This document shows, in pieces, positions 5,664 to 13,020 of a stretch of DNA of 26,808 nucleotides (its first letter is position 1; each line of letters begins with the position of its first letter). Below the pieces are notes generated by a model. It ran no database searches, was not told where the DNA came from, and saw only the letters and a program-made list of their open reading frames with translations. The DNA is from an uncultured Faecalibacterium sp. (lineage in GTDB: Bacteria; Bacillota; Clostridia; Oscillospirales; Ruminococcaceae), in contig URVW01000026.1 of the NCBI GenBank assembly GCA_900551435.1, forward strand, positions 1-26,808. The letters are read 5' to 3'. A program made the translations under genes and the position numbers.

Positions 5664-7535
5664 TTACTTCCCCGCCGCAGCCAGCGCGATGCTCAGCTGT
5701 GCCACATCCGAGGGCGAAACCCCCGGGATGCGCCCCGCCTGTCCCAGATTCTTGGGCCGGATGCGGGCCAGCTTTTCGCGGGCTTCCAGCGTCAGGCCGG
5801 TCAGGTTCTCATAAGCAAAATCTTCCGGGATCAGCGTCTTTTCGTGGCGTGCCACGTCGCGGATCATCCGGTCCTGTCGGGCGATGTAGCCCGCATACTT
5901 GATCTCCGTTTCCAGCCGCTCGGCAAGCATTGGAGTGATGCCCTCGCCCCAGCCGATGATCCCCGCGAGGAGCGGATAGGAGATCTCCGGGCGGCGGAGC
6001 AGTTCTTCGGCGATGCCGCCCTCGGCCGCAGGGGCCAGCCCTGCCGCTTCCATCGCGGCCCGCAGGTCAGCGGTGCGCAGATGGGCTTCGTGCAGACGCT
6101 TCCGCTCGGTGTCCAGAATCTTCTGGGTCTGCTCGTATTTCTCCCAGCGGTCATCCTGTACCAAACCGTATTCCCGGCCGATGGGGGTCAGGCGCTGGTC
6201 GGCGTTATCCTGCCGCAGCGTGAGCCGGTATTCACTCCGGCTGGTCATCATGCGGTACGGGTCCATGACGCCCTTGGTCACAAGGTCGTCCACCAAAGTT
6301 CCCAGATAACTGGTGTGGCGCGGCAGGATGAGCTGTTCCCTGCCCAGCGCATTGCGGGCGGCGTTCAGGCCCGCCAGCAGTCCCTGCGCGGCGGCTTCCT
6401 CATAGCCGGACGTTCCGTTGAACTGTCCCGCGCCATACAGTCCCCGCACCTGCTTGCTTTCCAGCGTCGCTTCCAGACTGGTGGGGTCTACGCAGTCGTA
6501 CTCGATGGCGTAGGCCGGACGCATGATCTCGATGTTCTCGAAGCCCTTGATGCTCCGGTAAAATGCATTCTGGACGTCCTCTGGCAGACTGCTGGAAGCA
6601 CCCTGTAAATACATTTCCTCGGTGTTCTCGCCGCACGGCTCCACGAAGATGGGATGCCGGTCCTTCCCTGCGAAGCGGACGACCTTATCTTCGATGGACG
6701 GGCAGTAGCGCGGGCCGACGCCCTCGATCATGCCGCCGTACAGCGGACTGCGCTGGATGTTGTCCAGAATGATCTTGTGCGTCTCCGGATTCGTGTAGGC
6801 GATCCAGCACTCGACCTTGTTGTGCATCGGCGCGTCGGTCATGAAGCTGAACGGCTGCAATTCATTGTCGGGGTCCCCCGGCTGGCATTCCAGCTTGGAA
6901 AAATCGATGCTCCGGCGATGGACGCGGGCGGGCGTTCCGGTCTTGAACCGGCGCAGGGGCAGTCCCGCCGCTTTCAGGCTTTCGGTCAGCGCATTGGCCG
7001 CGTGCATCCCATCCGGGCCGGACGCATACCATGCATCGCCGACAAAAATTTTGCCGCCCAGATTTGTGCCGGTCGCGATGACCACACACTTTGCGCCGTA
7101 CTCGCCGTTCAGCTGGGTCACGACGCCCTTGACGTGCCCATCCTCGACCTCGACCGAGACGACCTCGGCCTGATGGATGGCAAGCCCGGGCGTCAGCTCC
7201 AGCGCATGTTTCATATATTCGTGATACCGCTTGCGGTCGGTCTGGACCCGCAGGGCATGGACTGCAGGGCCTTTGCCCTTGTTGAGCATCCGGCTCTGCA
7301 GATAGGTCGCATCGGCGGCCAGACCCATCACGCCGCCCAGTGCATCCAGCTCCCGGACCAGCGTTCCCTTGGCCGTTCCGCCAATGCTGGGATTGCAGGG
7401 CATATTGCCGATGGCATCCAGACTCATGGTGAACACCGCCGTTTTTGCGCCCAGCGTTGCGGCGGCGTGGGCGGCTTCAATGCCCGCATGGCCCGCGCCG
7501 ATCACGATGACGTCATAATCTCCTAAATGATTCAC
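5664..7535 (-). CDS. mnmG: tRNA uridine-5-carboxymethylaminomethyl modification enzyme MnmG (GidA)
   Basis: FAD-dependent partner of MnmE; together they install the 5-(carboxymethyl)aminomethyl group on U34 of tRNAs reading split codon boxes. It is 623 aa from the GTG at 7535, close to the usual 620–630. The N-terminus has the dinucleotide motif VIVIGAGHAGIEAA (about residues 9–22), followed by NPSIGGTAKG. GTNLGGKIFVG and the family-specific GTPARVHRRSIDFS come next; TGASS-like and SGYEEAAAQGLLAGLNAA motifs mark the second FAD/NAD region. The C-terminal domain includes KYAGYIARQ and NLGQAGRIPGVSPSDVAQL, the MnmE/tRNA-contact helical tail. I prefer GTG 7535 with GAGGG 8 nt upstream over a TTG ten codons earlier, which has no ribosome-binding site. 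It is 60 nt behind mnmE and presumably cotranscribed. Confidence 0.96.
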   Translation of the reverse strand: MNHLGDYDVIVIGAGHAGIEAAHAAATLGAKTAVFTMSLDAIGNMPCNPSIGGTAKGTLVRELDALGGVMGLAADATYLQSRMLNKGKGPAVHALRVQTDRKRYHEYMKHALELTPGLAIHQAEVVSVEVEDGHVKGVVTQLNGEYGAKCVVIATGTNLGGKIFVGDAWYASGPDGMHAANALTESLKAAGLPLRRFKTGTPARVHRRSIDFSKLECQPGDPDNELQPFSFMTDAPMHNKVECWIAYTNPETHKIILDNIQRSPLYGGMIEGVGPRYCPSIEDKVVRFAGKDRHPIFVEPCGENTEEMYLQGASSSLPEDVQNAFYRSIKGFENIEIMRPAYAIEYDCVDPTSLEATLESKQVRGLYGAGQFNGTSGYEEAAAQGLLAGLNAARNALGREQLILPRHTSYLGTLVDDLVTKGVMDPYRMMTSRSEYRLTLRQDNADQRLTPIGREYGLVQDDRWEKYEQTQKILDTERKRLHEAHLRTADLRAAMEAAGLAPAAEGGIAEELLRRPEISYPLLAGIIGWGEGITPMLAERLETEIKYAGYIARQDRMIRDVARHEKTLIPEDFAYENLTGLTLEAREKLARIRPKNLGQAGRIPGVSPSDVAQLSIALAAAGK

Positions 7536-7595
7536 TTTCGTTTCCCTCTGATATAAGTGTTCCAACAGGACGGCGGGTGTTTCCCAGCCTTCTTT

Positions 7596-8966
7596 TTATT
7601 TGCCAACACAGAACCGCTCAAACACTTCGTTGATAACGGCTTCCGAGGCATTTTCGCCGGTCAGGTCGCAGAGCGCGTCCAATGCATCGTCCACGCAGAC
7701 CGAAACAGCATCCAGTCCGAACCCTGCCGAAACGGCATCCAGCGCCCCGGCCACGGCATCCCGTGCGCGGATGGCCGCCGAAAGCTGCCGCTGTCCCGAA
7801 AGGCTGGCCGCGTGGGGGTCGATCTGGTTCGTGCCCAGCAGACGGGCCACCGCCGAAGCGATGAGCCTCCGCGCGCCTTCTTCCTGACAGCAGACGGGCA
7901 GGACCATTGCGAAATACGGCGCGATGACCTCGGCATCGAACTGCGTCGGCTTGTCCTCTTTGTTGATCAGCGCAATGGCCGGACGTCCGGCGCACCGCTG
8001 AGCCAGCGCAAAGTCCTCGCGGGTCAGCGGCTCAGAGCCGTCGAACACCGCCAGCACCAGACCCGCTTCTTCCAGCTTTTTCCAGCTTCGGCGGATGCCC
8101 TCAGCTTCAATAAGGTCCTCCGTCTCCCGCAGACCGGCGGTGTCAAAGAGATTCAGCCGGATGTCCCCCAGCCGCACGGCCTGTTCCACCACGTCGCGGG
8201 TCGTACCCGCCACCGGCGTGACGATGGCGCGGTCGAACCCGGCCAGAAGATTCAGCAGGGTCGATTTACCCGCATTGGGCCGGCCCACGATGGCGCAGTC
8301 CACGCCCTCGCGCAGAACGGCCCCGGCGTCGTAGTTCTGGATCAGCTGGTCCAGCTCCCCCTTCACGCTGCCCAGCACACTTTGCAGATGGACCTCGTCC
8401 AATTCCGGGACATCCTCTTCGGGGAAATCCACCCACGCGGCCAGATGGGCCTGCAAGCCGGTCAGCGCCTCTTTTTCCGCCGCGATCTTTTTCGCGAGCG
8501 CGCCGCCAAGGGATGCATTTGCCAGCGCGGCTCCCTGCCGGCCATCGGCCGAGATCAGGTCCATCACGGCTTCGGCTTGGGTCAGGCCCAGCTTTCCGTT
8601 CAGGAAGGCCCGCCGGGTATATTCGCCGGGAGCCGCCGGGGACGCCCCGGCTTGGATGCAGCTCTCCACCAGTCTCCGGGCCACGGCGCTGCCGCCATGG
8701 CAGGACAGCTCGACCACATCCTCACCGGTGTAGCTGTGGGGTGCGCGGAAGAAGAGCGCCACGCCCTCGTCGAAGGCTTCCTCCCCTTCCCAAAATTCTC
8801 CGAACAGAGCGGTGTAGCCCTTGGCATCCAGAACGCGCTTGTTCGGGTTCGCCGGGTGGAACACCCGGTCCGCCACAGCGTAGCTGTCCGGTCCTGAAAG
8901 CCGTACCACGGCAATGCCGCCCGCACCGGGTGCGGTGGCGATGGCCGCGATGGTCGAATTCTGCAT
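7596..8966 (-). CDS. mnmE: tRNA modification GTPase MnmE (TrmE)
   Basis: Dimeric, potassium-activated GTPase that works with MnmG on tRNA U34, using a tetrahydrofolate-bound one-carbon unit. It is 456 aa. The N-terminal folate-binding domain starts MQNSTIAAIATAPGAGGIAVVRLSG; the conserved GEYTRRAFLNGK lies near residue 125. The G domain is inserted in the helical domain: G1 GRPNAGKST (228–236), G2 GTTRD (near 254), G3 DTAGLRE, G4 NKED. The protein ends FCVGK, preserving the catalytic Cys of the C-x-G-K terminus. The ATG at 8966 is preceded by GGGAGGAA. It has its own promoter, downstream of the two terminators that end the jag transcript. Confidence 0.97.
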   Translation of the reverse strand: MQNSTIAAIATAPGAGGIAVVRLSGPDSYAVADRVFHPANPNKRVLDAKGYTALFGEFWEGEEAFDEGVALFFRAPHSYTGEDVVELSCHGGSAVARRLVESCIQAGASPAAPGEYTRRAFLNGKLGLTQAEAVMDLISADGRQGAALANASLGGALAKKIAAEKEALTGLQAHLAAWVDFPEEDVPELDEVHLQSVLGSVKGELDQLIQNYDAGAVLREGVDCAIVGRPNAGKSTLLNLLAGFDRAIVTPVAGTTRDVVEQAVRLGDIRLNLFDTAGLRETEDLIEAEGIRRSWKKLEEAGLVLAVFDGSEPLTREDFALAQRCAGRPAIALINKEDKPTQFDAEVIAPYFAMVLPVCCQEEGARRLIASAVARLLGTNQIDPHAASLSGQRQLSAAIRARDAVAGALDAVSAGFGLDAVSVCVDDALDALCDLTGENASEAVINEVFERFCVGK

Positions 8967-8999
8967 CTGTGTTCCTCCCAGTCTTTTGAATCAAAGCTT

Positions 9000-9028
9000 A
9001 TTGTACCACGAACCGACGAAAAATGGAA
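9000..9028 (-). promoter_or_regulatory. mnmE promoter
   Basis: On the minus strand a TACAAT −10 (9005–9000) lies 17 bp from a weaker TTCCAT −35 (9028–9023). Just upstream is the perfect inverted repeat TTTTCCAC (9049–9056) / GTGGAAAA (9073–9080), the same arms as in the noc operator-like repeat. Confidence 0.6.
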
Positions 9029-9089
9029 GATTTTCTTCGGTCCGCCGGTTTTCCACCACAGCCGAAAATCTTGTGGAAAAATCGGCATC

Positions 9090-9117
9090 AAAAAAGCCTG
9101 TCCGGTTCCGACAGGCT
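9090..9117 (-). terminator. Second terminator after jag
   Basis: The perfect stem AGCCTGTC (9095–9102) / GACAGGCT (9110–9117) with a 7-nt loop is followed on the minus strand by TTTTTT. It backs up the terminator at 9154–9196. Confidence 0.85.
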
Positions 9118-9153
9118 CTGCTCACCGTTCCGGGCGTTCTGCCGAACGGATTC

Positions 9154-9196
9154 AAAAAATGCTCCTCCCGGGCAGTTTTCCACCAGAGAGGAGCAT
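9154..9196 (-). terminator. First terminator after jag
   Basis: The 9-bp perfect stem ATGCTCCTC (9159–9167) / GAGGAGCAT (9188–9196) is followed on the minus strand by TTTTTT, 14 nt past the jag stop codon. Its loop contains TTTTCCAC. Confidence 0.85.
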
Positions 9197-9209
9197 GTTG
9201 GTTCAAAAC

Positions 9210-10370
9210 TTACAGCTCGATCTTGCCAAAGCTGAAATCGGCAAAATCATCCACGCGCTCGGTGCGCTTCGGCGCCACCGGTGCTGCATTCTCTGCATCA
9301 CGGGGTGCATAGGTGCGCTCGGGCACACTGGAGCCGCGGCCGCCGCGATTCCCGTTCGGGCGGGAGCCGCCGCGATAACCGCCACGGCTGCCGCTGCGGT
9401 CGCCGTTCCGATTGCCGCGATAACCGCCGTTGCGGCTGCCGTTGTTCCGGCGGCCATTGCCGCGCGGACGGCGCTCGCCGTAGTTGTTGTCAGTCTGTGC
9501 ATCGGGAGCGGTGGAGTAGATGACCACACGGCGGTCACGGCCCTCGCCCTTGCTCTCGCTGCGGACGCCCTCCATCTTGCCGATGGCAGAATGGATGATG
9601 CGGCGCTCGTAGGGGTTCATCGGCTCCATCGCAAAGCTGCGGCCGGTCTTGCGGACCTTCGCACCGATGCGCTGTGCCAGCGCGGTCAGGTCGCTCTCGC
9701 GCTTGTCGCGGTAACCGGCGACATCCAGACCCAGCTTGATGTAATCGCCTTCCAGACGGTTGGCCACAAGGCTTGCCAGATAGGACAGGCTCTCCATCGT
9801 CTCGCCGCGGCGGCCGATGAGCGCACCCAGCTTCTCGCCATCCAGACGGATGATGGTGGCTTCGCCCTTCTGCACGGCGCTGAAGGTCACGTCGTTGACG
9901 CCCATCAGAGTGATGATCTCCCGCAAGTAGTCCACAGCGGCCTTGACCTTGTTGTTCTCTTCGATGTTGATGGGAACTTCCACCTCTTCGGCATCCTCTG
10001 CCGGGGCGGCTTCCTCGCTGGCAGCGGGAGCAGCCTCTTCCACAGGAGCCATCTCCGGCTCTGCGGCGGGAGCAGCTTCGGCTTCGGGAGCCTTCTCCTC
10101 CACGACCGGCTCAGCAGGAACTTCCACCGGCTTCTCCTCAACAGGAGCCGGAGCTTCTTCCACGACCGGAGCAGCCGGGGCATCCGGCTCTTCCACGCTG
10201 ACGCGCACCTTGGCGGGGGTCAGCTTCAGGCCCAGAAAACCCGTTTTCTGGGGCATTTCCAGCACTTCGTAGCTCACGTTCAGATCCTCAGCCTGAACCC
10301 CCAGCAGGGCGCAGGCCTTGGCGCGGGCTTCATCGACCGTCTTGCCGGTCGCTTCCTGAGTACGGATCAT
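9210..10370 (-). CDS. jag: Jag/KhpB RNA-binding protein with acidic linker and RGG-like tail
   Basis: KhpB-type RNA-binding protein encoded with YidC; in Gram-positives it pairs with KhpA and affects cell division and elongation. It is 386 aa, much longer than the usual 200–260. The Jag_N domain (about 1–52) contains EATGKTVDEARAKA. A Glu/Ala/Pro/Val low-complexity linker spans about 59–130. The KH domain (about 135–205) has the GRRG loop at 176–179. The R3H domain (about 215–278) has the R-xxx-H pair at R236/H240. A tail from about 298 to 350 is dominated by Arg, Gly and Asn (NGGYRGNRNGDRSGSRGG), followed by a short acidic end. The Arg/Gly tail is typical of RNA-binding disordered regions and unusual in Jag as I know it. 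The ATG at 10370 lies 5 nt after the yidC stop. Confidence 0.93.
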   Translation of the reverse strand: MIRTQEATGKTVDEARAKACALLGVQAEDLNVSYEVLEMPQKTGFLGLKLTPAKVRVSVEEPDAPAAPVVEEAPAPVEEKPVEVPAEPVVEEKAPEAEAAPAAEPEMAPVEEAAPAASEEAAPAEDAEEVEVPINIEENNKVKAAVDYLREIITLMGVNDVTFSAVQKGEATIIRLDGEKLGALIGRRGETMESLSYLASLVANRLEGDYIKLGLDVAGYRDKRESDLTALAQRIGAKVRKTGRSFAMEPMNPYERRIIHSAIGKMEGVRSESKGEGRDRRVVIYSTAPDAQTDNNYGERRPRGNGRRNNGSRNGGYRGNRNGDRSGSRGGYRGGSRPNGNRGGRGSSVPERTYAPRDAENAAPVAPKRTERVDDFADFSFGKIEL

Positions 10371-10375
10371 AACCG

Positions 10376-11458
10376 TTATTCCTCCTCTTTCTTGTTCAGC
10401 TCGCTCAGCGGAACGGTGCGCTCGTCCTTGTAGCGTTCTTCGTCCAGCTTGCGGGCATATTCGAGACGGCGCTTGTTCATCTCACTGGCGGAGATGTTCT
10501 TTTCCACGGTCTTGCCGGTCTTTTCGTCGGTGACCTTGATGGTGGTGCTCTTCACACCGCGCTTCTGCTCCTTTTTGCGGGCAGCCATTTCAGCCATGAC
10601 CTCGGCCTTCATCTTTTCGGGGTCATAGATCTTCTTCATGATGATGCTCTGCACGGTCATGAGGATGTTGGAAACAACGTAGTACAGCGAGAATGCGCAG
10701 GGAACGGTGAAGCAGAAGAACAGATACATCAGCGGCATCATGTACATGGTCAGCTTCATGCTGCCCTGCATCTGCTGGCCGGAAGCCTTCATGCTGATGT
10801 GGGTGGAGATGAACATGGTCACGATGGCCAGAATGGGGAAGATCAGCAGGGGCAGGTTCTCTGCGGCCAGGCTGTACTGGGGCACACGGGTCAGGTCGAT
10901 GCCGAAGAAGTCCATGTGCTGGCCGAACTCGGTGATAGTGCTGATCTGGTCTGCGGTAAAGCAGCTGGTGACGGTGCTCTCGCCCGCGAGGACCTGTGCG
11001 ATGATGTTGGTGTCGCGGGTGACGGTGGTGAAGCTGATGCCCAGCGCGGTCAGGGCTTCACCGGCGGCGGTGATGGCATCGGTCCCGATGTGGAAGATGC
11101 GCTGCAGCGGGCGGTACACGACCTCGATGACGCCGAACATGACGAGGAAGTTGACCAGCATCGGCATACAGCCGGCGGTGGGCTTATAGCCCTGCTCCTG
11201 CAGCTTCATCAGCTCTTCCTGCTGCTTGTCGGGCTTATCACGGTACTTCTTCTGGATGTCTGCGATCATGGGCTGGAACGCAGACATCTTGGCCATGCTC
11301 TTCTGCTGATTGAGCTGGAGCGGGATCTTGATGATCGTGATCAGCAGGGTGAACAGGATGATGTCCCAGCCGTAGTTCGGGATCAGCTTGTAGATCCACT
11401 CCATTACATAGCCGAGAGGCCAGCCGAGGATGTATAAAGGATTCATATCTTCGTCCAT
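10376..11458 (-). CDS. yidC: Membrane protein insertase YidC (Oxa1 family)
   Basis: Inserts and folds membrane proteins with or without SecYEG. It is 360 aa from ATG 11458 (MDEDMNPLYILGWPLGYVMEW). ATG 11446 is a possible alternative, as neither has a strong ribosome-binding site. Hydrophobic segments are visible at about residues 33–45, 95–115, 205–225 and 240–275. Between the first two is the charged cytoplasmic hairpin QQKSMAKMSAFQPMIADIQKKY typical of YidC. The positive residue of the hydrophilic groove is Lys (K44 in TIIKIPL), where most YidC proteins have Arg. There is no lipoprotein signal peptide, unlike Bacillus SpoIIIJ. The C-terminal tail is long and basic (KKEQKRGVKSTTIK … RRLEYARKLDEE) and may bind ribosomes. 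It sits between yidD and jag in the conserved order. Confidence 0.95.
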   Translation of the reverse strand: MDEDMNPLYILGWPLGYVMEWIYKLIPNYGWDIILFTLLITIIKIPLQLNQQKSMAKMSAFQPMIADIQKKYRDKPDKQQEELMKLQEQGYKPTAGCMPMLVNFLVMFGVIEVVYRPLQRIFHIGTDAITAAGEALTALGISFTTVTRDTNIIAQVLAGESTVTSCFTADQISTITEFGQHMDFFGIDLTRVPQYSLAAENLPLLIFPILAIVTMFISTHISMKASGQQMQGSMKLTMYMMPLMYLFFCFTVPCAFSLYYVVSNILMTVQSIIMKKIYDPEKMKAEVMAEMAARKKEQKRGVKSTTIKVTDEKTGKTVEKNISASEMNKRRLEYARKLDEERYKDERTVPLSELNKKEEE

Positions 11459-11552
11459 TCTGCCCCGCCTGTGGTGCGGGACGATTAAATTTTTATGAGA
11501 AGGACACACCGCCCACAGTACGCTGCGTCACAAGAAGCAAACCAAATGCCTT

Positions 11553-11858
11553 TCAAGATCTGCGGCTCCTCCGCCCTTGGTAGAGCTTGGAGGCCGAGAG
11601 CTTCCGCTCCGGGCTGACCCATTTTCCTTTCGGCGGAACGGGGTCGTAGCCCCAGCGGCCCAGCGGATTGCACCGCGCGATGCGGGCCATCCCCAGCAAA
11701 AGCCCTTTCAGGCAGCCGTGGGTCTGGATGGCCTCCAGCATATACTGGCTGCACGAGGGCGAGAACCGGCAGTTCCGGCCCAGTCCGGGGCTGATGAAGC
11801 GTTGGTAGAACCGGATGGGCGCACAGAGCGCGTTCCGCGCCAGCCGGGAAAGGCTCAT
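11553..11858 (-). CDS. yidD: Membrane protein insertion efficiency factor YidD
   Basis: Small membrane-associated protein of 101 aa that assists YidC-dependent insertion. The family signature is plain: APIRFYQRFISPGLGRNCRFSPSCSQYMLEAI (its two Cys are conserved), then KGLLLGMARIARCNPLGRWGYDPVP. The tail (KGKWVSPERKLSASKLYQGRRSRRS) is basic. Its ATG at 11858 overlaps the rnpA stop by 4 nt (ATGA), so translation of the two is coupled. Confidence 0.96.
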   Translation of the reverse strand: MSLSRLARNALCAPIRFYQRFISPGLGRNCRFSPSCSQYMLEAIQTHGCLKGLLLGMARIARCNPLGRWGYDPVPPKGKWVSPERKLSASKLYQGRRSRRS

Positions 11859-12256
11859 TCCGGCTTTGCCGCCTTTCGGGCGGGCGGGACGGTGGCCGGG
11901 GCCTTGGCTCCCGGCTGCTTGGCCTTATCGGGCAGACCGGCCTGTGCGAAGAGCTTGGCCACCACTTCGCTGAGCTGCCAGCTCTTGAGCCGGGGCGTCA
12001 TGCCGCGGGCCACGAAGATCAGATCATAGCCGCCGATGTTGTAGTCCAGATGCTCGTCGATCGCAGCCTTCATCACGCGGCGGGCGCGGTTGCGCTGAAC
12101 GGCGTGGCCGATCTTTTTGGTGGCCGTCAGGCCGACGCGGGTCTTTTTGCCGCGGGTCTTGAGCACATACAGCACGAGGGCCGGGTTCACATAGGACTTG
12201 CCGCGGGCATACACGCGGCCAAACTCGCTGTTGCGGCGGATGGGACGATAGCGCAC
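11855..12256 (-). CDS. rnpA: Ribonuclease P protein component
   Basis: Protein subunit of RNase P, which with the M1-type RNA removes tRNA 5' leaders. It is 133 aa from the GTG at 12256, which has a strong AAAGGAGG 8 nt upstream. The longer frame starting at 12313 would begin at about the predicted transcription start, so I reject it. The protein begins VRYRPIRRNSEFGRVY and carries the signature KKIGHAVQRNRARRVMKAA (the RNR motif). A low-complexity tail of about 25 residues rich in Ala, Pro and Lys (DKAKQPGAKAPATVPPARKA) follows the normal end of the fold. The tail runs into the overlap with yidD. Confidence 0.95.
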   Translation of the reverse strand: MRYRPIRRNSEFGRVYARGKSYVNPALVLYVLKTRGKKTRVGLTATKKIGHAVQRNRARRVMKAAIDEHLDYNIGGYDLIFVARGMTPRLKSWQLSEVVAKLFAQAGLPDKAKQPGAKAPATVPPARKAAKPE

Positions 12257-12318
12257 CTTCGGCGCCTCCTTTTCAGGTAAGATCAGGGGAACTTCGAAAA
12301 AGACAAAGTTCAAAATTC

Positions 12319-12347
12319 AGTATAGCAAAAAAACGCCGACATGAAAA
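12319..12347 (-). promoter_or_regulatory. rnpA operon promoter
   Basis: On the minus strand an extended −10 TGCTATACT (TATACT at 12324–12319) lies 17 bp from a TTTTCA −35 (12347–12342). It overlaps the terminator hairpin of the preceding unit, so rnpA–yidD–yidC–jag can be expressed separately from rpmH. Confidence 0.65.
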
Positions 12348-12367
12348 GCCTGTCCGGACGTTTTTTG
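12326..12367. terminator. Bidirectional terminator-like hairpin between rpmH and rnpA
   Basis: ACGCCGACA (12333–12341) pairs with TGTCCGGACGT (12351–12361) through nine base pairs and two bulges. A run of As lies on one side and Ts on the other, so either strand would give a hairpin plus U-tract. For rpmH RNA it is the second of two terminators. Confidence 0.65.
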
Positions 12368-12410
12368 TGCCAAATCTTCGGTTTGTTTTTTGGGCAAACC
12401 GCACGATTGT

Positions 12411-12443
12411 AAAAAAAGAAGACCGCTAATCCGATATCAGCGG
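12411..12443 (-). terminator. Terminator after rpmH
   Basis: On the minus strand the 8-bp stem CCGCTGAT/ATTAGCGG (12443–12436 with 12430–12423), loop ATCGG, is followed by TCTTCTTTTTTT. It sits 53 nt past the rpmH stop. Confidence 0.8.
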
Positions 12444-12495
12444 CCTTTTGTGCGCATGTTCAATTCTGCGCCGGACCCATTGTTCAAACGCTGGA

Positions 12496-12630
12496 TCAGA
12501 CGGTCAGGCTCTTGCGGCCCTTTGCACGGCGAGCATTGATGACCTTGCGGCCGTTCTTGGTGCTCATGCGGGTCAGAAAGCCATGAACTTCCTTGCGCTG
12601 ACGCTTCTTGGGCTGAAAAGTTCTCTTCAT
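12496..12630 (-). CDS. rpmH: 50S ribosomal protein L34
   Basis: The 44-residue large-subunit protein L34: MKRTFQPKKRQRKEVHGF at the start, then TRMSTKNGRKVINARRAKGRKSLTV. This is the canonical sequence and length. The ATG at 12630 is preceded by an ACGGAGGAT ribosome-binding site. As in almost all bacteria it lies beside and divergent from dnaA. Unlike the usual tight rpmH–rnpA operon, a 239-nt gap with two terminators and a new promoter separates it from rnpA. Confidence 0.97.
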   Translation of the reverse strand: MKRTFQPKKRQRKEVHGFLTRMSTKNGRKVINARRAKGRKSLTV

Positions 12631-12710
12631 GGTTGTATCCTCCGTAAAAACTCGTCCCCGGTAGTGGGGTCTATTCTGGTCCCAAAATGGGGACAGGCTT
12701 GCAATTCAAC

Positions 12711-12740
12711 AGTATATCGCACACTATCCCCTTCTGTCAA
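12711..12740 (-). promoter_or_regulatory. rpmH promoter
   Basis: On the minus strand a consensus TTGACA −35 (12740–12735) is separated by 18 bp from a TATACT −10 (12716–12711). It is the best vegetative promoter in the window and leaves a leader of about 75 nt containing a short CCCC/GGGG hairpin. Confidence 0.9.
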
Positions 12741-12942
12741 GCATTTTTTTCGCTTTCCAGCAAACTTTTTTCAAAAACGGCCCCGGACCGGCTGTGAAAA
12801 AACTTTCAACTTTTTCACCCTTTTCCCGTGGAAAACTTTTCTTCCACCACATCTTGTGGCTTTTTTCGGCCTTGGACACAAGAAGTGCAGAGCCGCGCAC
12901 CATCGTCTTTTCTTATGTATTATAAATTACATTATAGAAATA
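12741..12942. other. dnaA-upstream part of the origin region
   Basis: Non-coding, T-rich DNA between the rpmH and dnaA promoters. It holds DnaA-box-like words: TGTGAAAAA near 12793, TTTTCACCC near 12815, CCCGTGGAAAAC at 12825–12836 and TTGTGG near 12854. A TGTTGAAAA (the complement of TTTTCAACA) follows at 12991–12999, next to the dnaA start. No box is a perfect TTATCCACA. By analogy with bipartite Firmicute origins this could be the upstream box cluster and the site of dnaA autoregulation. Confidence 0.5.
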
Positions 12943-12971
12943 TAGACGCAGGGAGATTTTTGTGGTATACT
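12943..12971 (+). promoter_or_regulatory. dnaA promoter
   Basis: TAGACG (12943–12948) is separated by 17 bp from TATACT (12966–12971), which carries an upstream TG extended-−10 element. The leader is about 43 nt and contains the TGTTGAAAA DnaA-box-like word. Confidence 0.75.
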
Positions 12972-13020
12972 AACTTGGTATCAGCAGCATTGTTGAAAAC
13001 TTCAATGGAGTGGATGTTTT

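Noticed and set aside
4143..6608. Very long plus-strand open frame (821 codons) opposite rsmG, the deacylase and mnmG
   Set aside because: It is antisense to clearly recognisable genes and has the low-information composition typical of GC-rich antisense frames. It has no ribosome-binding site or domain character.
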